Below are positions 7,787-13,961 of a stretch of 41,893 bases of DNA, piece by piece. This DNA is from a virus. Positions within the stretch are counted from its first letter, which is position 1; every line of letters starts with the position of its first letter. The notes beneath the pieces are model-generated. The model was not told where the DNA came from. It saw only the letters and a list, made by a program, of their open reading frames with translations, and searched no databases. The stretch lies in the IMG/VR virus record IMGVR_UViG_3300042923_000364, positions 1 to 41,893 of that record; one strand, 5' to 3'. Position numbers and translations under genes: made by a program.

Positions 7787-10396
7787 TTAAGCAAACATAT
7801 AAGGACTCTCAAGAACAACCTTAAGATCTAACTTACCTTTCTTTGGAATTGTCGGTAAAGTAACCTTCGACTGATCGATGAAGACCTCCATATCTTGCGC
7901 AAAGGTCTCTAGTACATCGTGTTCAGTGTACATCTTATGAAACGTATACCGAACAGTCGAGAACATCTCTTGAGCTTGAGCCACGGGTGATCCATAGGAA
8001 TCATGTATCATTGCGAAGTGCTTAATACCTCTATCGTAAGCCTCCAGAATAGTCATCTGCAGGTGTGAGGCATCTAGCGAATGTATAAAGTTAGGAGCGA
8101 TCCCGTTAACTTGTGCGTGTTTGTCTATGTTTCCACTCGGTTTTGTAGTGTATAATCTCCTAAAGCCTCCCCCGAAGCGTAACCGGAAGGTCTCATACGC
8201 AGGTTCCATATAAGCCTGTTGTATCGGGAGGCCCATAGGAGTAACCCAGGTAACTACGTTGCCCTCCTTGCAGACCAATCGGGCCATTTTCTGGAGCCAT
8301 GCCATACCCTCAACAGCTTTAACTACCACTTCCTGAATGACGTTCCAAATAAGTTTAGCTAAGTAAGCAGCAGCTTGTACGGGTTTTATGAACATTTCTC
8401 CTTTCTTCTCTTTACGTGCCTTGAGAATAATATCTTCTAAAAGCTGCTGCTTAAATCCATACTCCTTAGAGCCATACGCAAAGGTCATTACGCACCTTTT
8501 AGTTACCTTCCGGGTGATACCGTAGAGAAGCCATTGTTGCGCTAATGATTTAGTCCCCAGCTTTAAGAAAGTTTCGCCCTCTTCGTTCTCTGACTCCTCA
8601 TCTATGCTCCCTTTCTTAGCGTCCTGCTCCACGATAACCTGGACTTTCTCAGCTACTGCCCTGTAGATATCATTAGGAGTATCTTGAGGAAGTAGATTAA
8701 CAGCTTGTCCCCCTACAGAATCCCTTAAGATAGCGCTGAAGTGCTGAAGGCCTGAACATGTACCATCGAAGGCCACAACGATTCCGGTTTTAAACCCTTT
8801 AGGAGTCCTATAGGTTTTCTCATGTTTCTTCCATTTGGCCCACTCGAAGCAAAACCCTAGAAACTGTATCGGGCAATCATCCAAGGTAGTCCACCAGAGG
8901 TACCCTAGAGGATCTTCAGCGCTCCTTAGGATATGCTCTTCATTGTCTCGTATCCACTGCTTCCGGGCCGGGAAAGACACCTTATCGACTCCAGCAAGAT
9001 TAGCCCCGTGGACCATCATCCATTCTATATCCTGCATGGTCTGGCACTCCGGTACGTTAGCGAACAATAATAAGCCTTTATTGAGGTCATCCCCTTGAGG
9101 ATTGAAAGCAGGAACCGGATAAACCCGACCTCTGAAGTCTAAATTATGTGGGAAGTATATCTGATCAAAGTCTGCAAATTCCTCAGCTAATCCAATGTGA
9201 GAGAGCGCCCGGAGTACCTTTGATTTACGTTCGTGCTCATGCTTGTGATACTCTACAAGGTCCTTCTTGTGTTTAATTAACTCCTCAGGCTCAAAATCTC
9301 CTGTAAGTTCAGGCGGTCTGGGTGTTTCATGGAAAAGAGGAATTCCTGCAAGGCCTCCTCCCCGGTTTTGAATAGCCTTAACTACCGCTAAGACCTCCCG
9401 ATTGATCACCCAAGGTGTCTCCTGGCACTGGTTAACAGCCCCCCGGACTTGCCCCAGGTCTAGCTGGGAAAGCTTCTCTAAGTACTCTTTGTTATAGATA
9501 TTGCTGCCTTCACTTTTAGTATAGATGAGTGCTTCTGTCCTTAATAAAGGTTGTCGACCTCTAAGGTCTCCATAGTATGCCCCTTCAAAGACGCTTGTCC
9601 ATGGAGCAGGTGGAATCACTGTAGGGCATGTTTTGAAGGCCTTGAGGATGCTCTTGGCTTCATTAGTGTTCCAGGCTTCTAACAGCCATTGCGTAGGTCG
9701 TATCTCAAGGATAGAATCCCCTTTTATACTTGTCCCATGTGAAAGCTCAAAGTATCCTGAGCCTGCCACAGTGAGTTCTAAAAGTTTAACCCCAAGAGCA
9801 GCCCTTGCTACCGTGTCCCAGCAACATTTTTTATGGCCTTCATTCCGCATGGTGTTGTCCAGGAAATACGTCTTATAGTGGCGGTCTTTACGCTTCTTGA
9901 GACCATCAAGGACCTTTCCACAGGTGGGATTATCTAAGCTATTGAGGAAAGAGTCTGCCATTGCTTCTTCCTGTATTTCCTTACCTACAATATTAGCCAA
10001 GGCTGAAAGAGTTGAGGCGTTGTAAGTCACATATACTTGCATAGCACTATTGAGAAGATTGCTAAAAGGTATAAACGTCAGAATGTCTAGGAGCTTGTCC
10101 CTCTCATCGGCATATAACTCAACAAGCTCTTTTACGATATCTGTGTAATTGGCCTTAGCTCCTGCTTTAGGGGCCACCAAGGAATCCACTAGCTTTTCAA
10201 TGTTCCCTCTAACTACACTGAATTGTCTATTGATTAAGCGCTGCCCCAGTGAAAGACTTGCTGCGTCACCTTCTTCTTTGTTAACTCTGAACATTTTCTC
10301 TTGACGATCTGAAGCACAATTTTTGTACTTCTTTTCGAGCTCTAATTGTCTTTCATAAAGATCCCCGTAGATTACCTTAAGTTCCTCTTTAGTCAT
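7787..10396 (-). CDS. 1: Single-subunit DNA-dependent RNA polymerase (T7 gene 1)
   Basis: 869 residues (T7: 883). It transcribes middle and late genes from phage promoters. Motif A FDGTCSGLQHFSAIL has the catalytic D544; motif B is RKVTKRCVMTFAYGS with the lysine and tyrosine of the active site; motif C MIHDSYGS has D799. The segment aligned with the T7 promoter-specificity loop (QQAYMEPAYETFRLRF onward) differs from T7, as expected from the different promoter core found here. ATG 10396 has GAGGAGAGAAAGGA upstream. It is the only recognisable polymerase for the phage promoters and lies downstream of the operator-controlled host promoter at 12539-12567, which would make it the key target of repression in a lysogen. 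Confidence 0.98.
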   Translation of the reverse strand: MTKEELKVIYGDLYERQLELEKKYKNCASDRQEKMFRVNKEEGDAASLSLGQRLINRQFSVVRGNIEKLVDSLVAPKAGAKANYTDIVKELVELYADERDKLLDILTFIPFSNLLNSAMQVYVTYNASTLSALANIVGKEIQEEAMADSFLNSLDNPTCGKVLDGLKKRKDRHYKTYFLDNTMRNEGHKKCCWDTVARAALGVKLLELTVAGSGYFELSHGTSIKGDSILEIRPTQWLLEAWNTNEAKSILKAFKTCPTVIPPAPWTSVFEGAYYGDLRGRQPLLRTEALIYTKSEGSNIYNKEYLEKLSQLDLGQVRGAVNQCQETPWVINREVLAVVKAIQNRGGGLAGIPLFHETPRPPELTGDFEPEELIKHKKDLVEYHKHEHERKSKVLRALSHIGLAEEFADFDQIYFPHNLDFRGRVYPVPAFNPQGDDLNKGLLLFANVPECQTMQDIEWMMVHGANLAGVDKVSFPARKQWIRDNEEHILRSAEDPLGYLWWTTLDDCPIQFLGFCFEWAKWKKHEKTYRTPKGFKTGIVVAFDGTCSGLQHFSAILRDSVGGQAVNLLPQDTPNDIYRAVAEKVQVIVEQDAKKGSIDEESENEEGETFLKLGTKSLAQQWLLYGITRKVTKRCVMTFAYGSKEYGFKQQLLEDIILKARKEKKGEMFIKPVQAAAYLAKLIWNVIQEVVVKAVEGMAWLQKMARLVCKEGNVVTWVTPMGLPIQQAYMEPAYETFRLRFGGGFRRLYTTKPSGNIDKHAQVNGIAPNFIHSLDASHLQMTILEAYDRGIKHFAMIHDSYGSPVAQAQEMFSTVRYTFHKMYTEHDVLETFAQDMEVFIDQSKVTLPTIPKKGKLDLKVVLESPYMFA

Positions 10397-10700
10397 TGTC
10401 CTTTCTCTCCTCTCGTTTATAGGCCATCTGTCGGGCCTTATATAGGCGGGATTGTTAAACTGCTAAAAGGCAATAAGAAACCAGCCCCTATGTCACCTTT
10501 TTTCTTGGAAGGGCTGGCGGTAGGTTCCAGGAGTTTCTCAAGCTATTCTTTTATTAGGAGAATAAAGCTCTTAATAACTAATGATCCTGTTCAACAGTAT
10601 TTTGATGTGAAGCCTGAAAAGCACTTAATTTTAATAACTTTCCCAAGGCCATAATAATCTTAATAGTTAGACAATTCTGTCGAATAAAGTCGAGGAAAAC
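10397..10700 (-). other. 304-bp leader of the RNA polymerase gene
   Basis: No gene seen. It is AT-rich with a hairpin (10481-10517) and the polymerase ribosome site. A TATATA box near 10441-10446 has no convincing -35 partner, so I do not call a separate host promoter. Confidence 0.5.
10481..10517 (-). terminator. Hairpin in the polymerase leader, possible attenuator
   Basis: In the minus-strand transcript CCAGCCC pairs with GGGCTGG around a 23-base loop and is followed by TTTCTTATT. The stem is short and the T-run interrupted, so it may be a weak terminator or an RNA-processing site upstream of RNA polymerase. Confidence 0.35.
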
Positions 10701-11051
10701 CTATTGTTTCCCCGATGGGTACTCCTTGCGGAATTCTAAGAGTTCCTTCAGTACCTTCTCTTGCATCCGCCTGTAGCTATTGCTGTTCTTAATCACTGCT
10801 GCTTGATTTACACCAGGTTTGCCTATTTGGCGCTTCCAGTGAAGACCCATATAGGTGTGATAGGCTACCTTACTTTCCAGGCAGTCTGAGTAGACATCAG
10901 GATGTTTTCTGATCCCTGCGATACCTCCATAGGTGACCTCAAGGTTCTTCATGATCGTCTTGTGTTTCTCAGCTAGATGTTTGTACATGCTCTTAGGTGT
11001 CATCCTGCAGTCACTCCAATAAGTTGATTTGATTCCTTCTAAGGGAACCAC
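10701..11051 (-). CDS. Hypothetical basic protein
   Basis: 116 residues from GTG 11051 (GAGGGTCGC upstream); an ATG at 11000 with GGAGTGA would give 99 residues. The sequence is rich in K, R, H and Y with predicted helices and might be a nucleic-acid-binding protein, but no family is recognised. It is the last gene before RNA polymerase in the operon that starts with the antirepressor. Confidence 0.65.
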   Translation of the reverse strand: MVPLEGIKSTYWSDCRMTPKSMYKHLAEKHKTIMKNLEVTYGGIAGIRKHPDVYSDCLESKVAYHTYMGLHWKRQIGKPGVNQAAVIKNSNSYRRMQEKVLKELLEFRKEYPSGKQ

Positions 11052-11055
11052 GCGA

Positions 11056-11076
11056 CCCTCAAGGAGATCTTAAGGG
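11056..11076 (-). promoter_or_regulatory. Intergenic RNA hairpin
   Basis: In the transcript CCCTTAAG pairs with CTTGAGGG (one T-G pair) around a five-base loop, between two early genes. A similar hairpin lies at 11350-11381. T7 early mRNAs are cut by RNase III at intergenic hairpins, which these resemble in place. Confidence 0.45.
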
Positions 11077-11127
11077 CCGAACTGCTTACCTTAGGTTGAG
11101 CTGGAGGCGCTTATCTAATACACAGAC

Positions 11128-11319
11128 TTAAAGTAAACACGTTAAGTACTCCATAGGACTCCAAAAGAAGGAGCCTTTCAGATTATTGGTAACTGTGGTT
11201 AAATCCCCGGCTTTCATCATAGGACATTTAACAGAGCGTAATCTGAGGGCTGACTTGCCTCCATCCTCAAGAGTAACAAAGTGCATCTTTCCGAACATTA
11301 ACACATACATTAGTTTCAC
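11128..11319 (-). CDS. Hypothetical small protein
   Basis: 63 residues starting MKLMYVLMFGKMHFVTLEDG. It is not recognised. The start is supported by AAGGAGTGA eight bases upstream of ATG 11319. It has a hydrophobic N terminus and a basic middle (ALRLRSVKCPMMKAGD). It lies in the early operon between two hairpins. Confidence 0.6.
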   Translation of the reverse strand: MKLMYVLMFGKMHFVTLEDGGKSALRLRSVKCPMMKAGDLTTVTNNLKGSFFWSPMEYLTCLL

Positions 11320-11349
11320 TCCTTATTTAGTTGAGGTAGCCTCACCAGA

Positions 11350-11381
11350 TAGCCCTCAAGGATCTTCTCACTTAAGGGCTA
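11350..11381 (-). promoter_or_regulatory. Intergenic RNA hairpin
   Basis: TAGCCCTTAAG pairs with CTTGAGGGCTA over 11 positions (one T-G) around a 10-base loop. No T-run follows, so it is more likely a processing or stability element than a terminator. Confidence 0.5.
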
Positions 11382-11397
11382 GATTGCTAAGGTTAAC

Positions 11398-11745
11398 CTA
11401 GTGGTTTCCTGGAGACCATCCTGAAAGCGTCAAGACCTCTAGCTCTTTGTTCCACTGCTGAAGTTCTATTTTGATCTGATGGACTTTACTGAAGCCACAC
11501 CCTGAGATTGCAAAGTGATAAGCTGGTAAGGTAGCACGCTTGCTATATACTTGAGAACCGAATAGTTCCTTAGAGGATTTTCCAAGGTGACTGTCAGAAG
11601 GCCAGAGAGCTTCTAAGCCGTTACCATCGTCTAAATACACTTGGTATCTTGCAGTACTCATGGAATCTTTAGGTTGACTTAGGGTTATTATGTAGGCCCT
11701 CTTTGCTGCCTTAATTTGTTCTTGTTGATCTGTGCCTCTTCTCAT
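11398..11745 (-). CDS. Hypothetical early protein
   Basis: 115 residues, not recognised. ATG 11745 overlaps the antirepressor stop by four bases (ATGA), so the two are translationally coupled. The N terminus is basic (MRRGTDQQEQIKAAKRAY); the rest is mixed, with no cysteine pairs or membrane segment. Its tight coupling to the antirepressor suggests a function in the same early programme. Confidence 0.7.
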   Translation of the reverse strand: MRRGTDQQEQIKAAKRAYIITLSQPKDSMSTARYQVYLDDGNGLEALWPSDSHLGKSSKELFGSQVYSKRATLPAYHFAISGCGFSKVHQIKIELQQWNKELEVLTLSGWSPGNH

Positions 11746-12488
11746 GATTGCTTGTCCTCCTTATTGATCCAGTTACGCTCCTGAGCTACTTTAGTAATCC
11801 AATGGAATCCCTCGTGTGTCAGTCGAGTGTGAACGAACTTAGGCATAATCTTAACTTTGAAGTACCCAAGACCCTCGTAAGCTTTGGTAGGAAGCCATTC
11901 GCCCTTCTTGTTCTTTTGGAGCATCCTGGACTCTGCCATGTAGGCAATGAAGACAGAAGAAGGTAATCCTATAATCTTTGCAACGTCAGTAAAAGAGTGA
12001 GTACTTGAGGAATCCATGAAGGCATCATGTAGTTCAATCTTAGGAGCAGCTTCCTCCAGGAGTCTCTTTTGTCTGTCAATAGTTTCCTTAGCGATTAGTA
12101 AGGCTTTAGCTAGGAAGACCTCAGGATCGTCTAGGAGGTCTTGAGAGGTCTTAGGAGTTAAGTACATGCCATTCTTACGGATGCTTGGGAGGACCTCAGA
12201 GGCTATCCAGTTTTGAAATGAGAGTGCTGAAGGTTTGTCTGAACGCATTACCAGTTTGTAAAGACCAGCTTCGTTAATGAAATTGACTGATTTAACTCCT
12301 CGAATTGTCTGTAACGAATAAAGACATTTCATTTCACCAGGTAAACGTAAGAGGGCATTGGTAACGGCTGAAGGCTTAATCCCAAGGACTTCACAGACAT
12401 CCTTAGCAACGAACCAGGGATCACCTTCAATTTGAATAGTTCTAACTGAATGATTTTGATAATTGAATACGTTTTGAAGCTTGTCCAT
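11742..12488 (-). CDS. BRO/ANT-type antirepressor
   Basis: 248 residues from ATG 12488. AGGGAGAG lies six bases before it and too close to the ATG at 12494. The N-terminal Bro-N domain is clear: FNYQNHSVRTIQIEGDPWFV, AKDVCEVLGI, then INEAGLYKLVMRSDKP and FQNWIASEVLPSIRKNG. The C-terminal half (about residues 140-248: HSFTDVAKIIGL, TKAYEGLGYFKVK, LTHEGFHWI) matches the KilAC/ANT domain of phage antirepressors. Such proteins relieve repression of lytic genes. It is transcribed divergently from the ribbon-helix-helix gene at 12643 and is the first gene of the operon leading to RNA polymerase. Confidence 0.9.
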   Translation of the reverse strand: MDKLQNVFNYQNHSVRTIQIEGDPWFVAKDVCEVLGIKPSAVTNALLRLPGEMKCLYSLQTIRGVKSVNFINEAGLYKLVMRSDKPSALSFQNWIASEVLPSIRKNGMYLTPKTSQDLLDDPEVFLAKALLIAKETIDRQKRLLEEAAPKIELHDAFMDSSSTHSFTDVAKIIGLPSSVFIAYMAESRMLQKNKKGEWLPTKAYEGLGYFKVKIMPKFVHTRLTHEGFHWITKVAQERNWINKEDKQS

Positions 12489-12508
12489 TTCCATCTCTCC
12501 CTTTGTGG

Positions 12509-12534
12509 TTCTTTGTGGCTACATGTAGCCTTAG
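12509..12534. promoter_or_regulatory. Operator O1
   Basis: This is one of three 26-bp sites beginning TTCTTTGTG and continuing with a (A/C)(A/G)TGT(A/G)G half. O1 covers the start of the leftward (minus-strand) antirepressor transcript. Its second half reads CTACATGTAGCC, itself a dyad (GGCTACATGTAGCC). Confidence 0.75.
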
Positions 12535-12538
12535 ATAC

Positions 12539-12567
12539 ACAATAGCATATGTAGTTCTTTGTGTCAA
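12539..12567 (-). promoter_or_regulatory. Host sigma70-type promoter for the antirepressor-RNA polymerase operon
   Basis: On the minus strand TTGACA (12567-12562) and TATTGT (12544-12539) are separated by exactly 17 bases. The -35 box lies inside O2 and the start point falls in O1, so the promoter should be repressible. Confidence 0.75.
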
Positions 12568-12580
12568 CGTGTAGCTACAG
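12555..12580. promoter_or_regulatory. Operator O2
   Basis: Second copy of the 26-bp site (TTCTTTGTG, then ACGTGTAGCTACAG). It starts 46 bp from O1 and covers the -35 box of the leftward promoter. Confidence 0.75.
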
Positions 12581-12582
12581 TA

Positions 12583-12611
12583 TTTACAAATAAATTTCTT
12601 TGTGGTATCAT
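12583..12611 (+). promoter_or_regulatory. Host sigma70-type promoter for the RHH repressor gene
   Basis: TTTACA (12583-12588), a 17-base spacer and TATCAT (12606-12611). The -10 box lies inside O3, pointing to autoregulation. Confidence 0.7.
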
Positions 12612-12621
12612 GTGGTAACAG
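12596..12621. promoter_or_regulatory. Operator O3
   Basis: Third copy of the 26-bp site (TTCTTTGTGG, then TCATGTGGTAACAG), 41 bp after O2. It covers the -10 box of the plus-strand promoter. Confidence 0.75.
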
Positions 12622-12642
12622 AAGACATGAGGAGGAATAAGC

Positions 12643-12822
12643 ATGGAGTTACCAAGTACACCTGCTCAATTCAAAAGAAGAGAATATGATGATGTAATAC
12701 GCTTACGACTTTATAAGGATGACAAGACCTTATTTTATTCCATTTGTGATGATAATTCCGTCAATCCCTCAGAGCTACTCAGGAAATACATTAAGCAGTA
12801 CATTAGTGAAAATCAGAAATAA
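12643..12822 (+). CDS. Arc/MetJ-type ribbon-helix-helix repressor candidate
   Basis: The only plus-strand gene. ATG 12643 follows GAGGAGG at seven bases; it encodes 59 residues. The layout fits the ribbon-helix-helix fold: an N-terminal strand with alternating residues (DDVIRLRLY), helix A (KDDKTLFYSICDD), a turn, and helix B beginning NPSELLRKYIKQY. Arc and Mnt of phage P22 are of this size and class, and P22 also pairs such a repressor with an antirepressor. The three operators lie directly upstream and a strong terminator directly downstream. That it is the lysogeny repressor is inferred from size, fold and divergent arrangement. Confidence 0.75.
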   Translation: MELPSTPAQFKRREYDDVIRLRLYKDDKTLFYSICDDNSVNPSELLRKYIKQYISENQK

Positions 12823-12829
12823 TCATAGA

Positions 12830-12888
12830 AACACAAAAGACCTCCTCAAGAGAATCTAGTGAAATCTCTTGAGGAGGTCTTTTGTGTT
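12830..12888. terminator. Bidirectional intrinsic terminator
   Basis: A perfect 24-bp stem (12830-12853 with 12865-12888) around an 11-base loop, with A-rich and T-rich flanks on both sides (CACAAAAGA and TCTTTTGTG). It separates the convergent repressor gene and the exported-protein gene and should stop transcription from both sides. Confidence 0.9.
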
Positions 12889-12894
12889 ATTTAG

Positions 12895-13389
12895 TTATTG
12901 CTTCAAATGTCGCTGAATATCATAGCCCAGTACACGCGCTATTAATCGATAGCCTGGACTTTCTGGGTTACTGATATTAACGAACTCTTTATCATCATCA
13001 ATGGCAGTGACAGCAAGGGAATCATACAAATGGCTATTCGTTCTTTTTAATCCCATCTTCTTGTCAACTATCTTGATCTCATACCAACTATCTAATATAC
13101 CATTTAAAGACCCTGAGAAACCTATCAGTCTATGCTTAAATGTTGCTGTGTATTCAGAAGGTATGCTCTTGGCCTTATCGTCCCAATTGGAAGAGAACGA
13201 AGACGTATTCATATAAATACAGACATCACCATAGTCAGAAATTAAATACCACTCACCTCGTTGGGTAGGTTCCTGAGGTTCCGCTGCTTGTCCAACTCCA
13301 GGCCACCATAAGAACATCATAAGAGTTATAACCATCATTACCAGAAGGACACCTATGGAATAATGTTGTTGTCTTCCGAATCGTGGCAC
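12895..13389 (-). CDS. Predicted exported protein, lysogenic-conversion candidate (surface-adhesin-E-like)
   Basis: 164 residues from GTG 13389, which is seven bases after AGGAGGG; an ATG at 13410 is in frame but only about five bases from the predicted host transcript start. The N terminus is a signal peptide: basic (PRFGRQQ), hydrophobic core (IGVLLVMMVITLMMFLWW), then PGVGQA before AEP. The mature part starts GEWYLISDYGDVCIYMN and resembles small secreted proteins annotated as surface-adhesin E-like. It has no place in a T7 lytic programme and has its own host-type promoter and terminator, like a moron gene. Oddly, phage promoter P2 lies inside the first codons (encoding VPRFGR). Confidence 0.75.
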   Translation of the reverse strand: MPRFGRQQHYSIGVLLVMMVITLMMFLWWPGVGQAAEPQEPTQRGEWYLISDYGDVCIYMNTSSFSSNWDDKAKSIPSEYTATFKHRLIGFSGSLNGILDSWYEIKIVDKKMGLKRTNSHLYDSLAVTAIDDDKEFVNISNPESPGYRLIARVLGYDIQRHLKQ

Positions 13390-13395
13390 AATCAA
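13373..13395 (-). promoter_or_regulatory. Phage RNA polymerase promoter P2, inside the exported-protein gene start
   Basis: Same core ATTGTGCCACGA with TTCGGAAGA after it; initiation is likely near 13377. A transcript from here would lack the GTG start at 13389. By position (left of the early genes) it could be the equivalent of T7 phi-OL. Confidence 0.8.
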
Positions 13396-13421
13396 ACCCT
13401 CCTCTTTCATCTCGGCGTTAC

Positions 13422-13451
13422 TTTATACTTATCTAATATGATCTTTTGTAA
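13422..13451 (-). promoter_or_regulatory. Possible host promoter for the exported-protein gene
   Basis: Minus strand TTACAA, 18 bases, TATAAA (13427-13422). The -10 box is good and the -35 weak. The start point would be near 13415. Confidence 0.45.
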
Positions 13452-13597
13452 CACTTTCGATGCATCCTGAAGGAAATCCTTGTCAGTCCTTGGAGTAACT
13501 CAAGGAGATCTTAGGAAGACCTTGAGAGGATCTTATTACCTTATCTTAGTACCTGGTCCTAAATAAACACAGATAGATCACAAGAACATCTGAAGAC

Positions 13598-13619
13598 TGT
13601 CAAGGGAAACTACTTGACA
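13598..13619. repeat. 22-bp dyad repeat, copy 1
   Basis: TGTCAAG, eight bases (GGAAACTA), CTTGACA. It is identical to 13796-13817. TTGACA occurs in both directions, but no -10 box lies at the right distance, so an operator or protein-binding site is more likely than a promoter. Confidence 0.85.
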
Positions 13620-13670
13620 CCTCGCATGAAATAAGCCTTTCTACCCTCAAGATTCCCTCAATATCACCTC

Positions 13671-13701
13671 AACTTCCAATAACCAAAAATTATCGGAAGT
13701 T
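13671..13701. repeat. Inverted repeat
   Basis: AACTTCCAATAA and TTATCGGAAGTT pair over 12 positions with one mismatch around a seven-base loop. There is no T-run, so its function is unclear. Confidence 0.7.
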
Positions 13702-13795
13702 AGAAACCTAGTGTTTATGCGGGTTCGTGGCAGGTCACCTCAAGATCAACCCTCAGAACAGTCAAAATGTCCATACCTGATGTACAAACCTGAGG

Positions 13796-13817
13796 TGTCA
13801 AGGGAAACTACTTGACA
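13796..13817. repeat. 22-bp dyad repeat, copy 2
   Basis: Exact second copy of 13598-13619, 198 bp further on. With its flanks (GAGGTGTCAAG) it can also pair with the right arm of copy 1 (CTTGACACCTC). Confidence 0.85.
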
Positions 13818-13890
13818 GGTACCCACGGGGGAATCGAGGAACGCAACGAAGTGAAGTGTAGGTCTCGAAAGTTTTGAGAAATTTTCTTAG

Positions 13891-13903
13891 GTTAGCGGTA
13901 GGG
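13891..13903 (+). repeat. 13-bp inverted repeat flanking the recombinase gene, left half
   Basis: GTTAGCGGTAGGG. Its reverse complement is at 15607-15619, just before the recombinase start. Confidence 0.8.
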
Positions 13904-13913
13904 GGATCTTCAG

Positions 13914-13957
13914 CGTACCAAAACGCACATAGGTCCTGGTGTATTGGGTTTGGTACG
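13914..13957. other. Candidate attP of the serine recombinase
   Basis: A 44-bp imperfect dyad with perfect 9-bp outer arms CGTACCAAA and TTTGGTACG and scattered matches inside, centred on a CC pair at 13935-13936. Large serine recombinases use attP sites of about 50 bp with such imperfect symmetry and a non-palindromic central dinucleotide, usually next to their gene. This one ends four bases before the recombinase stop codon. Most known attP sites sit at the 5' side, so the 3' location is a caveat. Confidence 0.45.
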
Positions 13958-13961
13958 TTTG

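Larger units (their letters stand above)
13411..13961. other. 551-bp non-coding region between exported-protein gene and recombinase
   Basis: No gene seen. It contains a host-type promoter at 13422-13451, a hairpin at 13671-13701, two copies of a 22-bp dyad (13598 and 13796), one half of a 13-bp inverted repeat (13891) and the attP candidate (13914-13957). CTCAAGG and CCTTGAG at about 13500-13527 form another small dyad. Confidence 0.7.

Noticed and set aside
10435-10465. Host promoter with TATATA upstream of RNA polymerase
   Set aside because: No -35 box at suitable distance.
13714-13736. Sixth phage promoter (TGCCACGAACC match to P3)
   Set aside because: Only the downstream half matches; the ATTG half of the core is missing.
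13598-13817. TTGACA boxes as sigma70 promoters
   Set aside because: No acceptable -10 box lies 16-19 bases away in either direction for either copy.
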